64,000 nt of DNA from Erwinia sp. (GCA_964016415.1 OZ024666.1:3391310-3455309); one strand, 5' to 3'; shown: positions 11,324 through 22,772, counted from the first letter of the stretch. Notes: generated by a model from the letters alone, not told the origin. Made by a program: numbers and translations.

Positions 11324-13975
11324 TTAGCCGGTATTACGCATTCCCGCTGCGACACCTGCAATAGTGACCATTAGCGCCTGTTCAACATTGGCATCAGTTT
11401 CCTTACCTTGTGATTCCGCCAGTCGTGAACGGAACAGTAATTCAGCCTGTAAGACATTAAGTGGGTCAGTATAAACGTTACGCAGGGCAATAGATTCTGC
11501 AATCCACGGTTGATCTGCCATCAGGTGGGCATCATTAGCGATAGTCAGGACTGTTTTGATATCTGAATCCAGTTGGTCACGCAGCTGTTTGCCGAGTATC
11601 CACAAAGAAGGGTCAACTAGTCGTTGATCGTAATATTCAGCCAGCCAGAGGTTAGCTTTAGAGAACACCATTTCCAGCATACCCAGGCGGGTAGAGAAAA
11701 ATGGCCAGTTGCGGCACATGGTTTCCAGTTGATCCTGATGACCTGCCTCCGTCGCTTTTTGTAGTGCGGCTCCGGCACCAAGCCAGGCGGGCAGCATCAG
11801 ACGATTTTGTGTCCAGGCAAAAATCCATGGAATAGCGCGCAGTGATTCTACACCACCGGTCGGGCGACGTTTAGCCGGGCGTGAACCCAGTGGTAATTTT
11901 GCCAGCTCCAGCTCAGGAGTGGCTGATCTGAAATAGGGCACAAAATCCTGATGTTCCCGGATATAGCCACGATACATAGCGCAACTGTCTTTAGAGAGTT
12001 GATCCATAATCTGGCACCATTCGGCTTCAGGTTCAGGAGGTGGCAGTAGATTAGCCTCAAGAATAGCACTGGTGTAGAGTGCCAGGCTGCTGATTGTCAC
12101 TTCCGGTAGTCCAAATTTAAAGCGAATCATCTCACCTTGTTCTGTGACGCGTAATCCACCCTTCAGACTGCCCGGTGGCTGTGACAGTAGGGCTGCCTGA
12201 GCCGGAGCACCACCACGACCGATAGTGCCACCACGTCCATGGAACAGGGTTAAGGCAATACCTGCTTTTTCACAGGTCTTAATCAGGGCATCCTGCGCCT
12301 GATACTGCGCCCAGCTGGCGGCCATTACCCCGGCATCTTTCGCTGAATCAGAGTAACCAATCATCACCATCTGTTTGCCATGAATAAAACCACGATACCA
12401 GTCAATACTTAGCAGCTGGCTCATCACATCGTTAGCATTGTTCAGGTCATCGAGGGTTTCAAATAATGGTGCGACAGGCAAAGAAAATGTAATCCCCGCT
12501 TCTTTTAACAATAAATGAACGGCCAGAACATCTGATGGCGTTTTTGCCATGGAGATAACATAGGCGGCAATTGAACCCTGCGGCACTTCTGCAGCAACCC
12601 GACAGGTTGCCAGTACTTCTTCTGTCTCTGCGCTGGGTTGCCAGTTTTTCGGTAGCAAAGGGCGTTTAGAGTTGAGCTCACGAATAAGAAAAGCTTGTTT
12701 GTCGGCTTCAGACCAGCTTTCATAATCACCAAGGCCAAGATAACGGGTGATTTCAGCCAGGGCCTTAGTGTGCCGGGTGCTCTCCTGACGTAAGTCAATG
12801 CGTACCAGTGGAACACCGAAACATTTAACCCGTCGCATGGTATCCAGTAACTGGCCGTTAGCGATCATACCCATACCACAGGCCTGCAGCGACTGATAAC
12901 AGGCATACAACGGTTGCCATAGCTGTTCATTGTTAGTGAGCAGATCAGCAGGTTTAGGAAGGTTCTCTCCTTTTAGCCGACGCTCAAGGTAGGCCTGTGT
13001 GCTGGTGAGCTGAGCACGCAGTTTTTTCATGATCTCACGGTAAGGTTCCTTTGCATCGGGGTTACCACATAATTCGCGAATATCATCGGTGCATTCTGAC
13101 ATGGATAATTCTGATACCAGTACCCCTATATCACGTAAAAACATTTCCGTGGCTTTTCTGTGTCCCAGCAGCAAGACATGGCGCGTGATTTCAGCAGTGA
13201 CGTTCGGGTTACCATCGCGGTCTCCCCCCATCCATGAGGTAAATTTCACTGGCACAAAATCAACCGGTAGCTGCATGCCAAACGCATTTTCTAACTGTTC
13301 ATTCAGCTCACGCAGAAAATCTGGCACACCTTCCCACAGACTGTTTTCAACAACAGCGAATCCCCATTTGGCTTCATCAATAGGCGTAGGACGATACTTA
13401 CGTATCTCGTCAGTATGCCATGCCTGGGCTACCAGCTGGCGCAGACGACGCATAATCTGTGCATGTTCGTACTCAGACAGATCATTGTGGTCAAGTTGTT
13501 TCAGGCAACTATTGACCTCGACCAGTTTATGGATCAGTGTCCGGCGCGTGATTTCGGTCGGATGCGCAGTGAGTACCAGCTCCAGTGAGAGGGATTCAAT
13601 TGCTTCGCGGATGGTAGCTTCGTTTAAATCGTTGTGCTGCTTCAGGCGCTCGAAAGCATTGGCCAGGATGTCAGGATGATTGGCCCCTTCACCTTTTGAA
13701 GAGATAGTATGATACTGTTCCGCAACGTTGGTCAGATTGAGAAACTGACTGAAGGCGCGAGCGACTGGCAGAAGTTCATCATTGGACAGATTTTGCAATG
13801 TAGAGAGTAACGCCTGACGATCGGCTTCGTTACCCGCACGCGATGATTTCGATAATTTGCGAATATCTTCCACCCGATCAAGAATATTCTCACCCAGCGC
13901 GCCTTTAATGGTATCGCCGAGTAGTTTGCCGAGCATACTGACATTACTTCGCATTGCGGAATATTGTTCGTTCAT
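11324..13975 (-). CDS. ppc: Phosphoenolpyruvate carboxylase
   Basis: An 883-aa enzyme, the same length as E. coli Ppc. It carboxylates PEP to oxaloacetate to refill the TCA cycle. Visible are [13 protein letters not shown] (catalytic His near 138), the [14 protein letters not shown] substrate loop, [10 protein letters not shown], the glycine-rich [15 protein letters not shown] near 580, and a C-terminus MRNTG where bacterial and plant enzymes end with the allosteric/active-site Asn-Thr-Gly. The start at 13975 ([17 protein letters not shown]) is preceded by AGGGGTT and matches the family N-terminus; an in-frame ATG at 14026 would add 17 residues without support. Its acetyl-CoA and aspartate regulation is known for the family and not visible here. 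Confidence 0.97.
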   Translation of the reverse strand: MNEQYSAMRSNVSMLGKLLGDTIKGALGENILDRVEDIRKLSKSSRAGNEADRQALLSTLQNLSNDELLPVARAFSQFLNLTNVAEQYHTISSKGEGANHPDILANAFERLKQHNDLNEATIREAIESLSLELVLTAHPTEITRRTLIHKLVEVNSCLKQLDHNDLSEYEHAQIMRRLRQLVAQAWHTDEIRKYRPTPIDEAKWGFAVVENSLWEGVPDFLRELNEQLENAFGMQLPVDFVPVKFTSWMGGDRDGNPNVTAEITRHVLLLGHRKATEMFLRDIGVLVSELSMSECTDDIRELCGNPDAKEPYREIMKKLRAQLTSTQAYLERRLKGENLPKPADLLTNNEQLWQPLYACYQSLQACGMGMIANGQLLDTMRRVKCFGVPLVRIDLRQESTRHTKALAEITRYLGLGDYESWSEADKQAFLIRELNSKRPLLPKNWQPSAETEEVLATCRVAAEVPQGSIAAYVISMAKTPSDVLAVHLLLKEAGITFSLPVAPLFETLDDLNNANDVMSQLLSIDWYRGFIHGKQMVMIGYSDSAKDAGVMAASWAQYQAQDALIKTCEKAGIALTLFHGRGGTIGRGGAPAQAALLSQPPGSLKGGLRVTEQGEMIRFKFGLPEVTISSLALYTSAILEANLLPPPEPEAEWCQIMDQLSKDSCAMYRGYIREHQDFVPYFRSATPELELAKLPLGSRPAKRRPTGGVESLRAIPWIFAWTQNRLMLPAWLGAGAALQKATEAGHQDQLETMCRNWPFFSTRLGMLEMVFSKANLWLAEYYDQRLVDPSLWILGKQLRDQLDSDIKTVLTIANDAHLMADQPWIAESIALRNVYTDPLNVLQAELLFRSRLAESQGKETDANVEQALMVTIAGVAAGMRNTG

Positions 13976-14273
13976 ATAACCCCTGACACCCTTCTTGGTT
14001 TTTCTAAGTTTCATCATCAACAGCATGATATTTCTTTCATCTAGCCACGTTCATTCCTTTACGTCAATGAACTTCATTTTTTACATTACGTAGCGTAACC
14101 CACGGTAATTTATGAAATTTAACGACAGAAGCCGATGATAAGTTATGCTTATTCAATAATCCGGATATTGAGTTGACTAACATGCTGTTTTTTAAATTTA
14201 AATAGATGATTAATTCACATTTGCTATTTCGTGTTACGCAGTGGCGCTGACTGCTACCCACTGCGTCAATAAA

Positions 14274-15437
14274 TTACAGGTCGTGCGATGGCTGGCAAAA
14301 ATGGTGAATCACCTGAGTCAGTAACTCATGTGTTGGCCGAATAAACGCCATATCAATGTATTCATCTGGCTGATGTGCTTGCTCAATCGAACCTGGACCC
14401 AGCACCAGGGTAGGGCAAACCTGCTGGATGAATGGAGCCTCGGTACAATAGTTGACCACTTCAGTTTGGGTGCCGAGTAATTTTTCCACAACCTGAACTA
14501 ACTGATGTTCACGGGAACACTCATAGCCGGGAATAGGAGGATGCAGTTCCCCGATGGTTAATCTACCCGGCCAGCGTGAACTTACAGGTGCAAGGGCATC
14601 TGTTAATAATCCTTCAAGATCATTAAGTGTCAGTCCCGGAAGTGGACGGATATCCATATGTAACTCGCAGCATGCGCAAATACGATTAGCGGCATCACCA
14701 CCATGGATATGGCCAAAATTCATGGTTGGGTAAGGAATGACGAAATCATTATGATGATAGCGATTCTGTAACGTTGCCCTTAACCCCATTAACTCAGTAA
14801 TGGCTTCGTGCATTAGTTCAATGGCATTGACGCCGCGGCCGGGGTCACTGGAATGACCCGATTGCCCCTGAATGCGAATAACCTGAGAAAGATGGCCTTT
14901 GTGTGCCCTGACTGGTTTGAGTGAGGTGGGTTCACCGATGATCGCGCAGTCCGGTCTGATTGAGGTGCTCTCAGAAAAATATTTTGCGCCGGCCATGGTG
15001 GTTTCTTCATCGGCAGTAGCCAGAATGTAGAGCGGTTTTTGTAACCGGGTAACATCGATGTCACGTAATGCATCAAGGATGAAAGCGAAGAAACCCTTCA
15101 TATCAGCACTACCCAGACCATACAGCTTATTATCGTGCTCAGTCAGGGTAAACGGGTCACGAGTCCAGCGCCCGTCATCGAAAGGTACAGTGTCGGTATG
15201 TCCTGCCAGTAAGAGTCCTCCGCTACCCTCGCCGCTGCTGGCCAGCAGATTAAATTTATGCCGCGTTCCCGGCACGGGTTGTACTTCCACGTTAAAATTC
15301 AAATCACGAAACCAACCCGCCAACAGGTTAATTAATTTTTCATTGCTTTGGTCAAGCGCTTGATCTGTTGCACTGATAGAGGGAGTAGCGATTAATTCTC
15401 CATACAGTTCGATAAAAGAAGGTAATTTTGTCTTCAC
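14274..15437 (-). CDS. argE: ArgE, N-acetylornithine deacetylase
   Basis: An M20-family zinc metallopeptidase of 387 aa with the chosen start (E. coli: 383). It releases ornithine from N-acetylornithine. Metal-binding segments are [26 protein letters not shown], the catalytic [15 protein letters not shown], and the C-terminal [10 protein letters not shown] and [15 protein letters not shown] at 15437 is preferred (AAGGG nine bases upstream; product begins [10 protein letters not shown] like E. coli MKNKLPPFIE). An in-frame ATG at 15476 would give 400 aa but has no ribosome-binding site and overlaps the operator region. It is divergent from argCBGH and shares their ArgR control. Confidence 0.94.
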   Translation of the reverse strand: MKTKLPSFIELYGELIATPSISATDQALDQSNEKLINLLAGWFRDLNFNVEVQPVPGTRHKFNLLASSGEGSGGLLLAGHTDTVPFDDGRWTRDPFTLTEHDNKLYGLGSADMKGFFAFILDALRDIDVTRLQKPLYILATADEETTMAGAKYFSESTSIRPDCAIIGEPTSLKPVRAHKGHLSQVIRIQGQSGHSSDPGRGVNAIELMHEAITELMGLRATLQNRYHHNDFVIPYPTMNFGHIHGGDAANRICACCELHMDIRPLPGLTLNDLEGLLTDALAPVSSRWPGRLTIGELHPPIPGYECSREHQLVQVVEKLLGTQTEVVNYCTEAPFIQQVCPTLVLGPGSIEQAHQPDEYIDMAFIRPTHELLTQVIHHFCQPSHDL

Positions 15438-15484
15438 TGTTGACAGCCCTTGCGTTAGGATAGTATCAATATTCATGCATTTTT

Positions 15485-15502
15485 AGTGAATAAAAATACA
15501 AC
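15485..15502. promoter_or_regulatory. ARG box (ArgR operator) between argE and argC
   Basis: AGTGAATAAAAATACAAC matches the 18-bp ARG box pattern wnTGAATwwwwATTCAnw at 9 of 10 fixed positions. A weaker box-like stretch lies at about 15460-15477 (right half ATTCA intact). ArgR boxes normally come in pairs, so the second half of the operator is probably degenerate or offset. Confidence 0.65.
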
Positions 15503-15617
15503 AAAAGCGTGCGCAATGAAACCAGTAATCTCGCGGTCTTTTTTGCGCTAACCCTGAGAGATAGTGCGTCAGCGCGCATTAACTCCGACTATAGTAACAG
15601 AAAAAGGTGTCAGTGCG

Positions 15618-16622
15618 ATGTTGAATACCCTAATTGTCGGTTCCAGTGGTTATGCTGGTGTCGAACTTGCCAGTTACTTAAATCGTCATCCGCAGATACA
15701 TCTCAGTGCATTAGCGGTGTCGGCACAAAGTCCGGATGCAGGTAAATTGTTGTCAGACTTACATCCACAACTGAAAGGGATTGTCGATCTTCCGTTGCAG
15801 CCAATGAGTAATGTGGATGATTTTTGTCGTGATGTCGATGTTGTCTTTTTGGCAACGGCACATGAAGTTAGCCACGACCTGGTTCCTCAGTTCCTCAATG
15901 CAGGGTGTGTGGTATTTGACCTTTCAGGTGCTTATCGGGTTAATAACCCTGATTTTTATACCCAATATTATGGTTTTTCGCATCAGCATGCTGACTGGCT
16001 GGAAAAAGCAGTTTATGGGTTGGCTGAATGGCAGGCCGCAGGGATACGAACCGCACAGCTTATCGCGGTACCTGGCTGTTACCCAACAGCTGCGCAACTG
16101 GCGCTGAAGCCGCTGATTGAAGCTGACGTGTTGGAAGCATCTCACTGGCCTGTGATCAATGCAACCAGTGGCGTCAGTGGCGCCGGACGTAAAGCGTCGG
16201 TCACCACCAGCTTTTGTGAAGTCAGTCTGCAACCTTATGGCCTGTTTACCCATCGTCATCAGCCAGAGATCGCTTCCCATCTTGGTATTCCGGTTATCTT
16301 TACGCCGCATCTGGGTAACTTCCCGCGTGGAATTTTGGCGACTACCATCTGTCGCCTGAAAACTGCGCTGAGTCGGGAAGCCGTCACTGATATTTTTCAC
16401 CGTGCTTATCATGATAAACCTCTGATCAGGCTATATCAGCAAGGGGTACCTTCCATTAAAGGGGTGGCAGGGTTACCTTTCTGTGATATTGGTTTCGCCA
16501 TACAGGGTGAGCACCTGATCATTGTTTCAGCGGAAGATAATTTGCTGAAAGGAGCGTCATCTCAGGCAATTCAGTGTTTGAACATTCGTTTTGGTTTCCC
16601 GGAAACCGAGTCACTTATTTAA
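15618..16622 (+). CDS. argC: ArgC, N-acetyl-gamma-glutamyl-phosphate reductase
   Basis: 334 aa, as in E. coli. It reduces N-acetylglutamyl phosphate to the semialdehyde with NADPH. The nucleotide-binding [14 protein letters not shown] is at the N-terminus, the catalytic Cys lies in [14 protein letters not shown] near residue 154, and [12 protein letters not shown] carries the active-site His. ATG 15618 was chosen for the family N-terminus [14 protein letters not shown] and AAGG about 10 bases upstream; an in-frame ATG at 15564 adds 18 unsupported residues. It is the first gene of argCBGH. Confidence 0.97.
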   Translation: MLNTLIVGSSGYAGVELASYLNRHPQIHLSALAVSAQSPDAGKLLSDLHPQLKGIVDLPLQPMSNVDDFCRDVDVVFLATAHEVSHDLVPQFLNAGCVVFDLSGAYRVNNPDFYTQYYGFSHQHADWLEKAVYGLAEWQAAGIRTAQLIAVPGCYPTAAQLALKPLIEADVLEASHWPVINATSGVSGAGRKASVTTSFCEVSLQPYGLFTHRHQPEIASHLGIPVIFTPHLGNFPRGILATTICRLKTALSREAVTDIFHRAYHDKPLIRLYQQGVPSIKGVAGLPFCDIGFAIQGEHLIIVSAEDNLLKGASSQAIQCLNIRFGFPETESLI

Positions 16623-16637
16623 AGAGAACAAGACTGC

Positions 16638-17414
16638 ATGAAAAATCCACTGATAGTAAAACTGGGTGGGGTGCTGCTGGACAGTGAAGAAGCACTGGAA
16701 AAGCTCTTCGCCGCGTTGGTGAACTGGCGTCAGTCGCATCAGCGTCCTTTGATTCTGATGCACGGCGGGGGATGTCTTGTTGATGAATTAATGCATAAAC
16801 TGTCGCTACCGGTGATTAAGCAGAATGGCTTACGGGTCACTCCGCCAGATCAGATTGATATTATCACCGGCGCACTGGCGGGTACCGCTAATAAAACGTT
16901 ACTGGCCTGGGCTAAAAAATCAGGCCTGAATGCAGTGGGTTTGTGTCTTGCTGATGGCAACAGTGTAGAAGTGACACGGCTGGACCCTGCCCTGGGGCAT
17001 GTGGGTCAGGCAACTTCCGGCTCTCCTGAGTTGCTAAATATGTTGCTCGCGGCAGGTTTTCTTCCTGTGATAAGCTCGATTGGCATCACCGCAGATGGTG
17101 AAAAAATGAACGTAAATGCTGATCAGGCCGCAACAGCATTGGCTGCAACACTCGGTGCTGATTTAATTCTTCTTTCAGATGTCAGCGGCATTCTTGATGC
17201 GGAGCGCCAGCGTATTGCTGAAATGACTGCAGACAGAGCCGAACAATTTATCGCCGATGGGGTGATTACCGATGGCATGATTGTTAAAGTACATGCTGCA
17301 CTCGATGCTGCCCGTACTCTTCGACGTTCTGTCGATATCGCCAGCTGGCGTGATGCTGAACATCTCCCTGCTCTTTTCAATGGCGTGTCTATTGGCACGC
17401 GGATCCTCGCTTAA
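16638..17414 (+). CDS. argB: ArgB, N-acetylglutamate kinase
   Basis: 258 aa, identical in length to E. coli. An amino-acid-kinase-fold enzyme that phosphorylates N-acetylglutamate. It has KLGGVLLDS near residue 8, the glycine-rich HGGGCLVDE near 44, [13 protein letters not shown] near 158 and [10 protein letters not shown]. The short form without the N-terminal helix suggests a dimeric enzyme without arginine feedback, as in E. coli. It starts 15 bases after argC. Confidence 0.97.
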   Translation: MKNPLIVKLGGVLLDSEEALEKLFAALVNWRQSHQRPLILMHGGGCLVDELMHKLSLPVIKQNGLRVTPPDQIDIITGALAGTANKTLLAWAKKSGLNAVGLCLADGNSVEVTRLDPALGHVGQATSGSPELLNMLLAAGFLPVISSIGITADGEKMNVNADQAATALAATLGADLILLSDVSGILDAERQRIAEMTADRAEQFIADGVITDGMIVKVHAALDAARTLRRSVDIASWRDAEHLPALFNGVSIGTRILA

Positions 17415-17436
17415 TACCGTATTCAAGGAAAAGACA

Positions 17437-18651
17437 ATGCAAGATAAAAATATCAAAAAAATCGTTCTGGCCTATTCTGGTGGTCTCGATACCTCAGCGA
17501 TTATTCCGTGGTTAAAAGAAAACTATGGTGGTTGTGAAGTGATTGCCTTTGTTGCTGACATTGGTCAGGAGCGTAGTGATCTGGAAGGGGTAGAGCAGAA
17601 AGCCTTACAGTCAGGTGCTTCAGGCTGCTATGTTGTCGATCTGCGTGAAGAGTTTATCCGTGATTATGTTTATCCTGTGCTGCAGACCGGAGCGTTATAT
17701 GAAGGTACTTATCTGTTAGGTACATCAATGGCGCGCCCCATCATTGCCAAAGCTCAGGTAGAACTGGCATTGCAGCTGGGCGCTGATGCGCTGTGTCATG
17801 GTGCGACCGGTAAAGGAAATGATCAGGTGCGTTTTGAAACCACCTATACTGCGCTGGCACCACAGCTGAAAGTGGTTGCACCATGGCGTGAGTGGAACCT
17901 GCGTTCACGCGAGGCGCTATTGGATTATCTCAAAGAGCGTAATATCCCCACCACCGCGTCACTGGAAAAAATCTACAGCCGTGATGAAAATGCGTGGCAC
18001 ATCTCTACCGAAGGTGGTGTGCTGGAAAGCCCCTGGAACGCCGCCAACCAGGATTGCTGGGTCTGGACTGTTGACCCACAGGATGCACCGGATGAACCTG
18101 AACTGGTGAAGGTGACTATTGAAAAAGGCTGTGTTGTGGCTGTTAACGGTGAGTTTCTGACGCCGTTCCATTGCCTGGAAAAATTAAATGTACTGGGTGC
18201 AAAACATGGCGTTGGCCGTATCGATATTGTAGAAAACCGCTTGGTGGGTATCAAGTCACGCGGTTGTTATGAAACACCGGGTGGCACTATTATGATTAAT
18301 GCACTCCGTGCTGTTGAACAACTGGTACTGGATCGTGACAGTTACAAATGGCGTGAGCAACTGGGCCTTGAAATGTCTCATGTCGTGTATGATGGTCGCT
18401 GGTTTGCGCCGTTGCGTAAAGCGATTCAGGCCTCGGCAGAGTCATTGGCTGAAGACGTGAATGGTGAGGTGGTGCTGCGTCTTTACAAGGGGCAGGCTAC
18501 GGCGATTCAAAAACAATCGGCTAACAGTCTCTATTCTGAAGAGTTTGCTACCTTTGGTGAAGATGAAGTCTATGACCATCGTCACGCTGGCGGTTTTATT
18601 CGTCTGTTCTCGCTTTCATCACGTATCCGTGCATTGAATGAGAAAAAATAA
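17437..18651 (+). CDS. argG: ArgG, argininosuccinate synthase (404-aa type)
   Basis: It joins citrulline and aspartate using ATP. The N-type ATP pyrophosphatase motif [11 protein letters not shown] is near residue 12, followed by [19 protein letters not shown] [15 protein letters not shown] near 117 and the [11 protein letters not shown] segment. At 404 aa it belongs to the widespread short subclass, not the 447-aa subclass of E. coli, whose argG lies elsewhere. Here it lies within the argCB_GH cluster. ATG 17437 follows AAGGAAAAG and begins [16 protein letters not shown]; a longer in-frame reading from inside argB is rejected. Confidence 0.97.
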   Translation: MQDKNIKKIVLAYSGGLDTSAIIPWLKENYGGCEVIAFVADIGQERSDLEGVEQKALQSGASGCYVVDLREEFIRDYVYPVLQTGALYEGTYLLGTSMARPIIAKAQVELALQLGADALCHGATGKGNDQVRFETTYTALAPQLKVVAPWREWNLRSREALLDYLKERNIPTTASLEKIYSRDENAWHISTEGGVLESPWNAANQDCWVWTVDPQDAPDEPELVKVTIEKGCVVAVNGEFLTPFHCLEKLNVLGAKHGVGRIDIVENRLVGIKSRGCYETPGGTIMINALRAVEQLVLDRDSYKWREQLGLEMSHVVYDGRWFAPLRKAIQASAESLAEDVNGEVVLRLYKGQATAIQKQSANSLYSEEFATFGEDEVYDHRHAGGFIRLFSLSSRIRALNEKK

Positions 18652-18665
18652 TATCTGATACCCAG

Positions 18666-18700
18666 CGACACAGGGCGGGCATGTTCCGCCCTGTGTCGTT
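18666..18700 (+). terminator. 13-bp perfect hairpin between argG and argH
   Basis: CGACACAGGGCGG (18666-18678) pairs perfectly with CCGCCCTGTGTCG (18686-18698) around a 7-base loop. Only TTTAT follows, so it is a weak terminator or an RNA-stabilising or processing hairpin that could lower argH relative to argCBG. Confidence 0.6.
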
Positions 18701-18744
18701 TATACCAGTAGTGAACGCAATAACCACGTTGATGGAGAGAAATA

Positions 18745-20136
18745 ATGGCACTTTGGGGCGGGCGGTTTACTCAGGCTGCGGATAAACGATTTAAGCACTT
18801 TAATGACTCATTACGTTTTGATTATCGTCTTGCCAGTCAGGACATTATGGGTTCTGTTGCCTGGTCTAAAGCATTAGTGACAGTCGGCATCTTAACTGGT
18901 GAAGAACAGCAGCAATTAGAAAAAGCATTACAGTCTCTTCTGGAGGAGGTCACGCTGCATCCAGAACGGATTTTAGAAAGTGATGCAGAAGATATCCACA
19001 GTTACGTTGAAGGGCGTCTGATTGAGAAAGTGGGTGCACTGGGTAAAAAATTGCATACCGGACGTAGCCGAAATGATCAGGTCGCCACGGACCTGAAACT
19101 GTGGTGTAAAGAGATGGTCGCTGAAATTTTGCGCGCGCTTTCACAACTTCAGCAGGCATTGGTGACCACCGCTGAGGCTAATCAGGATGCAGTTATGCCG
19201 GGCTATACTCACCTGCAACGAGCACAACCGGTGACTTTTGCGCATTGGTGCATGGCGTATGTTGAGATGCTGGTGCGTGATGAGAGCCGCTTGCGTGACA
19301 CATTAACACGGCTGGATGTCAGTCCGTTAGGATGTGGGGCGCTTGCAGGAACAGCTTATCCAATTGATCGTGAACAGCTGGCAGATTGGCTTGGTTTTGC
19401 TTCAGCAACTAATAATAGCCTTGATAGTGTTTCTGATCGTGACCATGTGCTTGAGCTACTCTCTGATGCTTCGATCAGCATGGTGCATTTATCACGGTTT
19501 GCTGAAGATTTAATCTTTTTCAACACGGGTGAGGCGGGGTTTGTCGAGTTATCTGATAAGGTCACATCCGGCTCATCTCTGATGCCGCAGAAAAAAAACC
19601 CTGATGCCCTGGAGTTGATCCGTGGAAAATGTGGTCGTGTGCAAGGGGCATTAACTGCCATGACTATGACCCTGAAAGGGCTGCCACTGGCTTACAACAA
19701 AGATATGCAGGAAGACAAAGAAGGGCTTTTTGATGCTCTTGATACCTGGCTGGATTGCCTGCATATGGCGGCGCTGGTACTTGATGATATTCAGGTGAAA
19801 AGGGTTCGTTGCCAGGAAGCAGCAGAACAAGGTTATGCTAACGCAACTGAACTGGCCGACTATCTGGTGGCTAAAGGCGTGCCTTTCCGTGAGGCGCATC
19901 ATATTGTCGGAGAGGTGGTGGTTGCTGCTCTGGCTCGGGGGGTAGCACTTGAAGCACTGACTCTGGATGAACTGAAAAAATTCAGCACAGTGATTGAGCA
20001 GGATATTTATGCTATTCTTGCACTACACTCTTGTCTTGCTAAACGTAGCGCGAAAGGCGGCGTCTCTTCCGGACAGGTTGCTTCAGCTATCAATGCCAGG
20101 CGTTACCCAGCAGGTAAGCCAGGTAATTTGACTTAA
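18745..20136 (+). CDS. argH: ArgH, argininosuccinate lyase
   Basis: 463 aa (E. coli: 457). A fumarase/aspartase-superfamily enzyme that splits argininosuccinate to arginine and fumarate. The signature [12 protein letters not shown] is near residue 276, with [17 protein letters not shown] near 106 and the [18 protein letters not shown] segment with the catalytic His near 155. It starts at ATG 18745 with GGAGAG upstream, after a hairpin in the 93-base gap to argG. The last six residues or so diverge from E. coli. Confidence 0.97.
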   Translation: MALWGGRFTQAADKRFKHFNDSLRFDYRLASQDIMGSVAWSKALVTVGILTGEEQQQLEKALQSLLEEVTLHPERILESDAEDIHSYVEGRLIEKVGALGKKLHTGRSRNDQVATDLKLWCKEMVAEILRALSQLQQALVTTAEANQDAVMPGYTHLQRAQPVTFAHWCMAYVEMLVRDESRLRDTLTRLDVSPLGCGALAGTAYPIDREQLADWLGFASATNNSLDSVSDRDHVLELLSDASISMVHLSRFAEDLIFFNTGEAGFVELSDKVTSGSSLMPQKKNPDALELIRGKCGRVQGALTAMTMTLKGLPLAYNKDMQEDKEGLFDALDTWLDCLHMAALVLDDIQVKRVRCQEAAEQGYANATELADYLVAKGVPFREAHHIVGEVVVAALARGVALEALTLDELKKFSTVIEQDIYAILALHSCLAKRSAKGGVSSGQVASAINARRYPAGKPGNLT

Positions 20137-20192
20137 GGAGAAATCGACTGACTGATGTTACTATAGCGCCTTAACATAATCACCGTCTCAGG

Positions 20193-20219
20193 AAAAGCAG
20201 GCTGTCTGGCCTGCTTTTT
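20193..20219 (+). terminator. Terminator of the arg operon
   Basis: AAAAGCAGGC and GCCTGCTTTTT enclose TGTCTG, a classic intrinsic terminator, 57 bases after the argH stop. Confidence 0.9.
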
Positions 20220-20602
20220 CATAAGAAAAAACAATCGGCATTTACTTCCTGTTACTCCATTTTCCAGTGAATACTGTAGGATGGATGTATCAGTTATTTA
20301 TTGGTGTTTTTTGTAATTTTATAGTTATACGCCGTCATCATACGTTGTGCGCAGGCGAAAAGTCAGGGTAATGCTGAAGAGTGTTAAAAAGTAAAGATTT
20401 AATAATCTAATAGGTAGTTCAACAATGTGGCAGAAAAATTAATTTTCATTAAATTCCGGGCTTTCAGGCTGAATAATGATTACCATGCCTTCAGTATATG
20501 CATGAGTTTTTATTAATTTTTTTAATGATTTGTTAATGGGGTTAACGACTGACCGTTATCCTGTTTGTCGCCGTGGACTATCGATAGCCAAAGGAACATC
20601 TG
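20220..20602. other. Intergenic region upstream of oxyR
   Basis: A 383-base AT-rich stretch with no protein gene. Near the oxyR start there is a CTATCGATAG palindrome (20577-20586) that resembles half-sites of OxyR operators (ATAG/CTAT) and may serve autoregulation. In E. coli the OxyS RNA is divergent here; I could not recognise an OxyS-like sequence on the minus strand. Confidence 0.4.
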
Positions 20603-21511
20603 ATGAATATACGGGATTTGGAGTACCTGGTCGCGTTGGCGGAGCATCGCCATTTTCGCCGTGCAGCGGACTCTTGTCATGTGAGCCAGCCGACACTCAG
20701 TGGGCAAATACGTAAACTTGAAGATGAACTGGGCGTGATGTTGCTCGAGCGTACCAGTCGTAAAGTGCTTTTCACTCAGGCTGGTTTACTATTAGTGGAT
20801 CAGGCTCGTACAGTATTACGTGAAGTTAAAGTGCTGAAAGAGATGGCCAGCCAGCAAGGTGAAGTGATGTCTGGCCCGTTGCATATTGGTTTGATACCCA
20901 CGTTAGGACCTTACTTGTTGCCACATATCGTGCCGATGTTACATGAAACCTTTCCCAAACTGGAAATGTATCTTCATGAAGCTCAAACGCTGCAACTGTT
21001 GGCCCAGTTAGATAACGGTAAACTGGATTGTGCAATCCTTGCGCTTGTCAAAGAGTCAGAGTCATTTATTGAAGTGCCGTTATTTGATGAATCGATGAAG
21101 CTGGCTATCTATCAGGAACATCCCTGGCGTAATCGTGAGCGTGTACCTATGTCAGATCTCTCGGGTGAGCGACTGTTGATGCTGGAAGATGGACATTGTC
21201 TGCGGGATCAGGCGATGGGATTTTGCTTTCAGGCGGGAGCTGACGAAGATACGCATTTTCGTGCTACCAGTCTTGAAACGTTACGTAATATGGTCGCAGC
21301 AGGCAGTGGCATTACCTTGCTACCTGAACTAGCCGTACCAGCTGAACGTCAGCGTGACGGAGTCTGTTATCTTTCATGTTATAAACCGGTACCTAAGCGC
21401 ACCGTGGCTTTAGTCTATCGCCCAGGTTCACCGTTACGTAATCGTTATGAGCAATTGGCTGAAGTGATTCGTTCTCATATGCAAAAATATATGTCTTCTC
21501 GTACAGAATAA
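20603..21511 (+). CDS. oxyR: OxyR, LysR-type peroxide-sensing regulator
   Basis: 302 aa (E. coli: 305). Hydrogen peroxide oxidises it to a disulfide form that activates katG, ahpCF, dps and others. The N-terminal winged helix is MNIRDLEYLVALAEHRHFRR to about residue 60. Both redox cysteines are present in the segment GHCLRDQAMGFCF, equivalent to Cys199 and Cys208 of E. coli OxyR. The start is preceded by AAAGGAAC. sthA, which follows oxyR in E. coli, is absent here. Confidence 0.96.
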   Translation: MNIRDLEYLVALAEHRHFRRAADSCHVSQPTLSGQIRKLEDELGVMLLERTSRKVLFTQAGLLLVDQARTVLREVKVLKEMASQQGEVMSGPLHIGLIPTLGPYLLPHIVPMLHETFPKLEMYLHEAQTLQLLAQLDNGKLDCAILALVKESESFIEVPLFDESMKLAIYQEHPWRNRERVPMSDLSGERLLMLEDGHCLRDQAMGFCFQAGADEDTHFRATSLETLRNMVAAGSGITLLPELAVPAERQRDGVCYLSCYKPVPKRTVALVYRPGSPLRNRYEQLAEVIRSHMQKYMSSRTE

Positions 21512-21542
21512 GCGGGGTTTTGTACTGTTCCTGGTTTAGGTG

Positions 21543-21656
21543 TCAAACAGCATGATTGATCGCCACTGTATCGAATGGCAAGCGCTGCCCGGCCAGTCTG
21601 TTGCCGAGGAAAACCAGGCGATTCCTGGTTTCCCTATCCTGTCTGGTACTCTGGCC
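21543..21656 (-). pseudogene. Possible C-terminal remnant of a CobW/YjiA-type GTPase gene
   Basis: Thirty-seven codons on the minus strand read GQSTRQDRETRNRLVFLGNR and on to AINHAV-stop. The segment resembles the end of the C-terminal domain of CobW/G3E metal-chaperone GTPases (a Leu-Val-Phe-Ile/Leu-Gly beta-strand close to the C-terminus). The frame continues upstream into the fabR promoter without further resemblance, so at most a fragment is left. It occupies the slot that sthA fills in E. coli. The assignment is tentative. Confidence 0.25.
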
Positions 21657-21734
21657 AGTATTCATAAACCGAATGCAGTGATCGACCAAAATATTTGTTA
21701 TAGTGCATGGTAACTGGATAATACAGGCATGATA

Positions 21735-22379
21735 ATGGGCGTCAGAGCGCAACAGAAAGAACGCACCAGACGTTCGCTTATCGAGGCTGCATTCAGTCAA
21801 TTGAGTGCAGAGCGTAGTTTTTCCAGTCTGAGTTTACGTGAAGTTGCACGTGAAGCAGGTATTGCCCCCACCTCATTCTACCGTCATTTCCGCGATGTTG
21901 ATGAACTGGGTCTGACCATGGTGGATGAGAGTGGATTAATGCTGCGTCAGCTAATGCGCCAGGCCCGACAGCGCATTGCTAAAGGCGGTAGCGTAATTCG
22001 GACTTCTGTTGCAACCTTTATGGAATTTATCGGCGATAATCCGAATGCGTTTCGTTTGCTGTTGCGTGAACGTTCCGGAACTTCGGCTGCCTTTCGTGCT
22101 GCAGTAGCGCGAGAAATACAGCACTTTATTGCAGAGCTGGCTGATTATCTTGAAAGAGAAAATCGTATGCCCCGCAGTTTCTCCGAGGCCCAGGCCGAAG
22201 CGATGGTGATTATTGTATTTAATGCCGGAGCTGATGCACTGGATATCGATGCTGAACAGCGCCGACGGCTTGAAGAGCGCCTGGTTTTGCAACTGCGCAT
22301 GATCTCCAGGGGCGCTGACTATTGGTACCGACGTGAACAGAAGAGGCAAGCTGTAATACAAGCCTCGCGTGATAACTAG
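21735..22379 (+). CDS. fabR: FabR, TetR-type repressor of unsaturated fatty acid synthesis
   Basis: A 214-aa TetR-family regulator (E. coli: 215) that represses fabA and fabB in response to the acyl-ACP/CoA pool. The helix-turn-helix ([20 protein letters not shown], about residues 32-51) is practically identical to E. coli, and the ligand-binding part ([20 protein letters not shown]) is also very conserved. Two ATGs lie at 21729 and 21735; the second gives the family N-terminus MGVRAQQKE and has AGG about 9 bases upstream. The last 15 residues diverge. yijD follows 11 bases later. Confidence 0.95.
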   Translation: MGVRAQQKERTRRSLIEAAFSQLSAERSFSSLSLREVAREAGIAPTSFYRHFRDVDELGLTMVDESGLMLRQLMRQARQRIAKGGSVIRTSVATFMEFIGDNPNAFRLLLRERSGTSAAFRAAVAREIQHFIAELADYLERENRMPRSFSEAQAEAMVIIVFNAGADALDIDAEQRRRLEERLVLQLRMISRGADYWYRREQKRQAVIQASRDN

Positions 22380-22390
22380 AGGATATTTCT

Positions 22391-22771
22391 ATGTTGATTA
22401 TTCCCAATCGTGATAAAGGCACACTGTTACTGGCATTCATTGCCGGACTTTCAATAAACGGTTGTTTTTCGGTTTTGTTCAACTCACTGGTGCCCTTTTC
22501 GGTCTTTCCGTTGATCTCACTTGGTCTTGCAGCTGCGGCGTTACACCATCGCTATTTAAACAGTGCTATGTCTTCTGGTATGCCATCATTGGCTGCAGCC
22601 TTCGCATTACTGGGTGTATTGCTTTACAGCGCTGTCATCAAAGTGACATACCCGCAAATGGGTTCGAATTTTATTCCGACCTTGCTGACCACGGCACTTT
22701 TTTTCTGGATCGTGTTACGCCTGAGATCATTAAAACAGAAGCAAATGATGAAAACATCTGCCTCTGATTGA
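22391..22771 (+). CDS. yijD: YijD, small inner-membrane protein of unknown function
   Basis: 126 aa (E. coli YijD: 119) with four predicted membrane segments: about residues 10-30, 36-56, 68-86 and 98-115. The motif GTLLLAFIAGLSINGCFSVL and the SVFPLISL segment match the YijD/DUF1422 family. It is co-transcribed with fabR (11-base gap), an arrangement conserved throughout Enterobacterales, which suggests a membrane- or lipid-linked role that remains undefined. Confidence 0.93.
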   Translation: MLIIPNRDKGTLLLAFIAGLSINGCFSVLFNSLVPFSVFPLISLGLAAAALHHRYLNSAMSSGMPSLAAAFALLGVLLYSAVIKVTYPQMGSNFIPTLLTTALFFWIVLRLRSLKQKQMMKTSASD

Positions 22772-22772
22772 G

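Noticed and set aside
20220..20602. OxyS small RNA divergent from oxyR
   Set aside because: No sequence resembling OxyS or its terminator was recognised on the minus strand.
21543..21800. An 85-codon minus-strand frame as a real gene
   Set aside because: Its first half lies across the fabR promoter and start, and only the last 37 codons resemble a protein family; it is listed only as a doubtful remnant.
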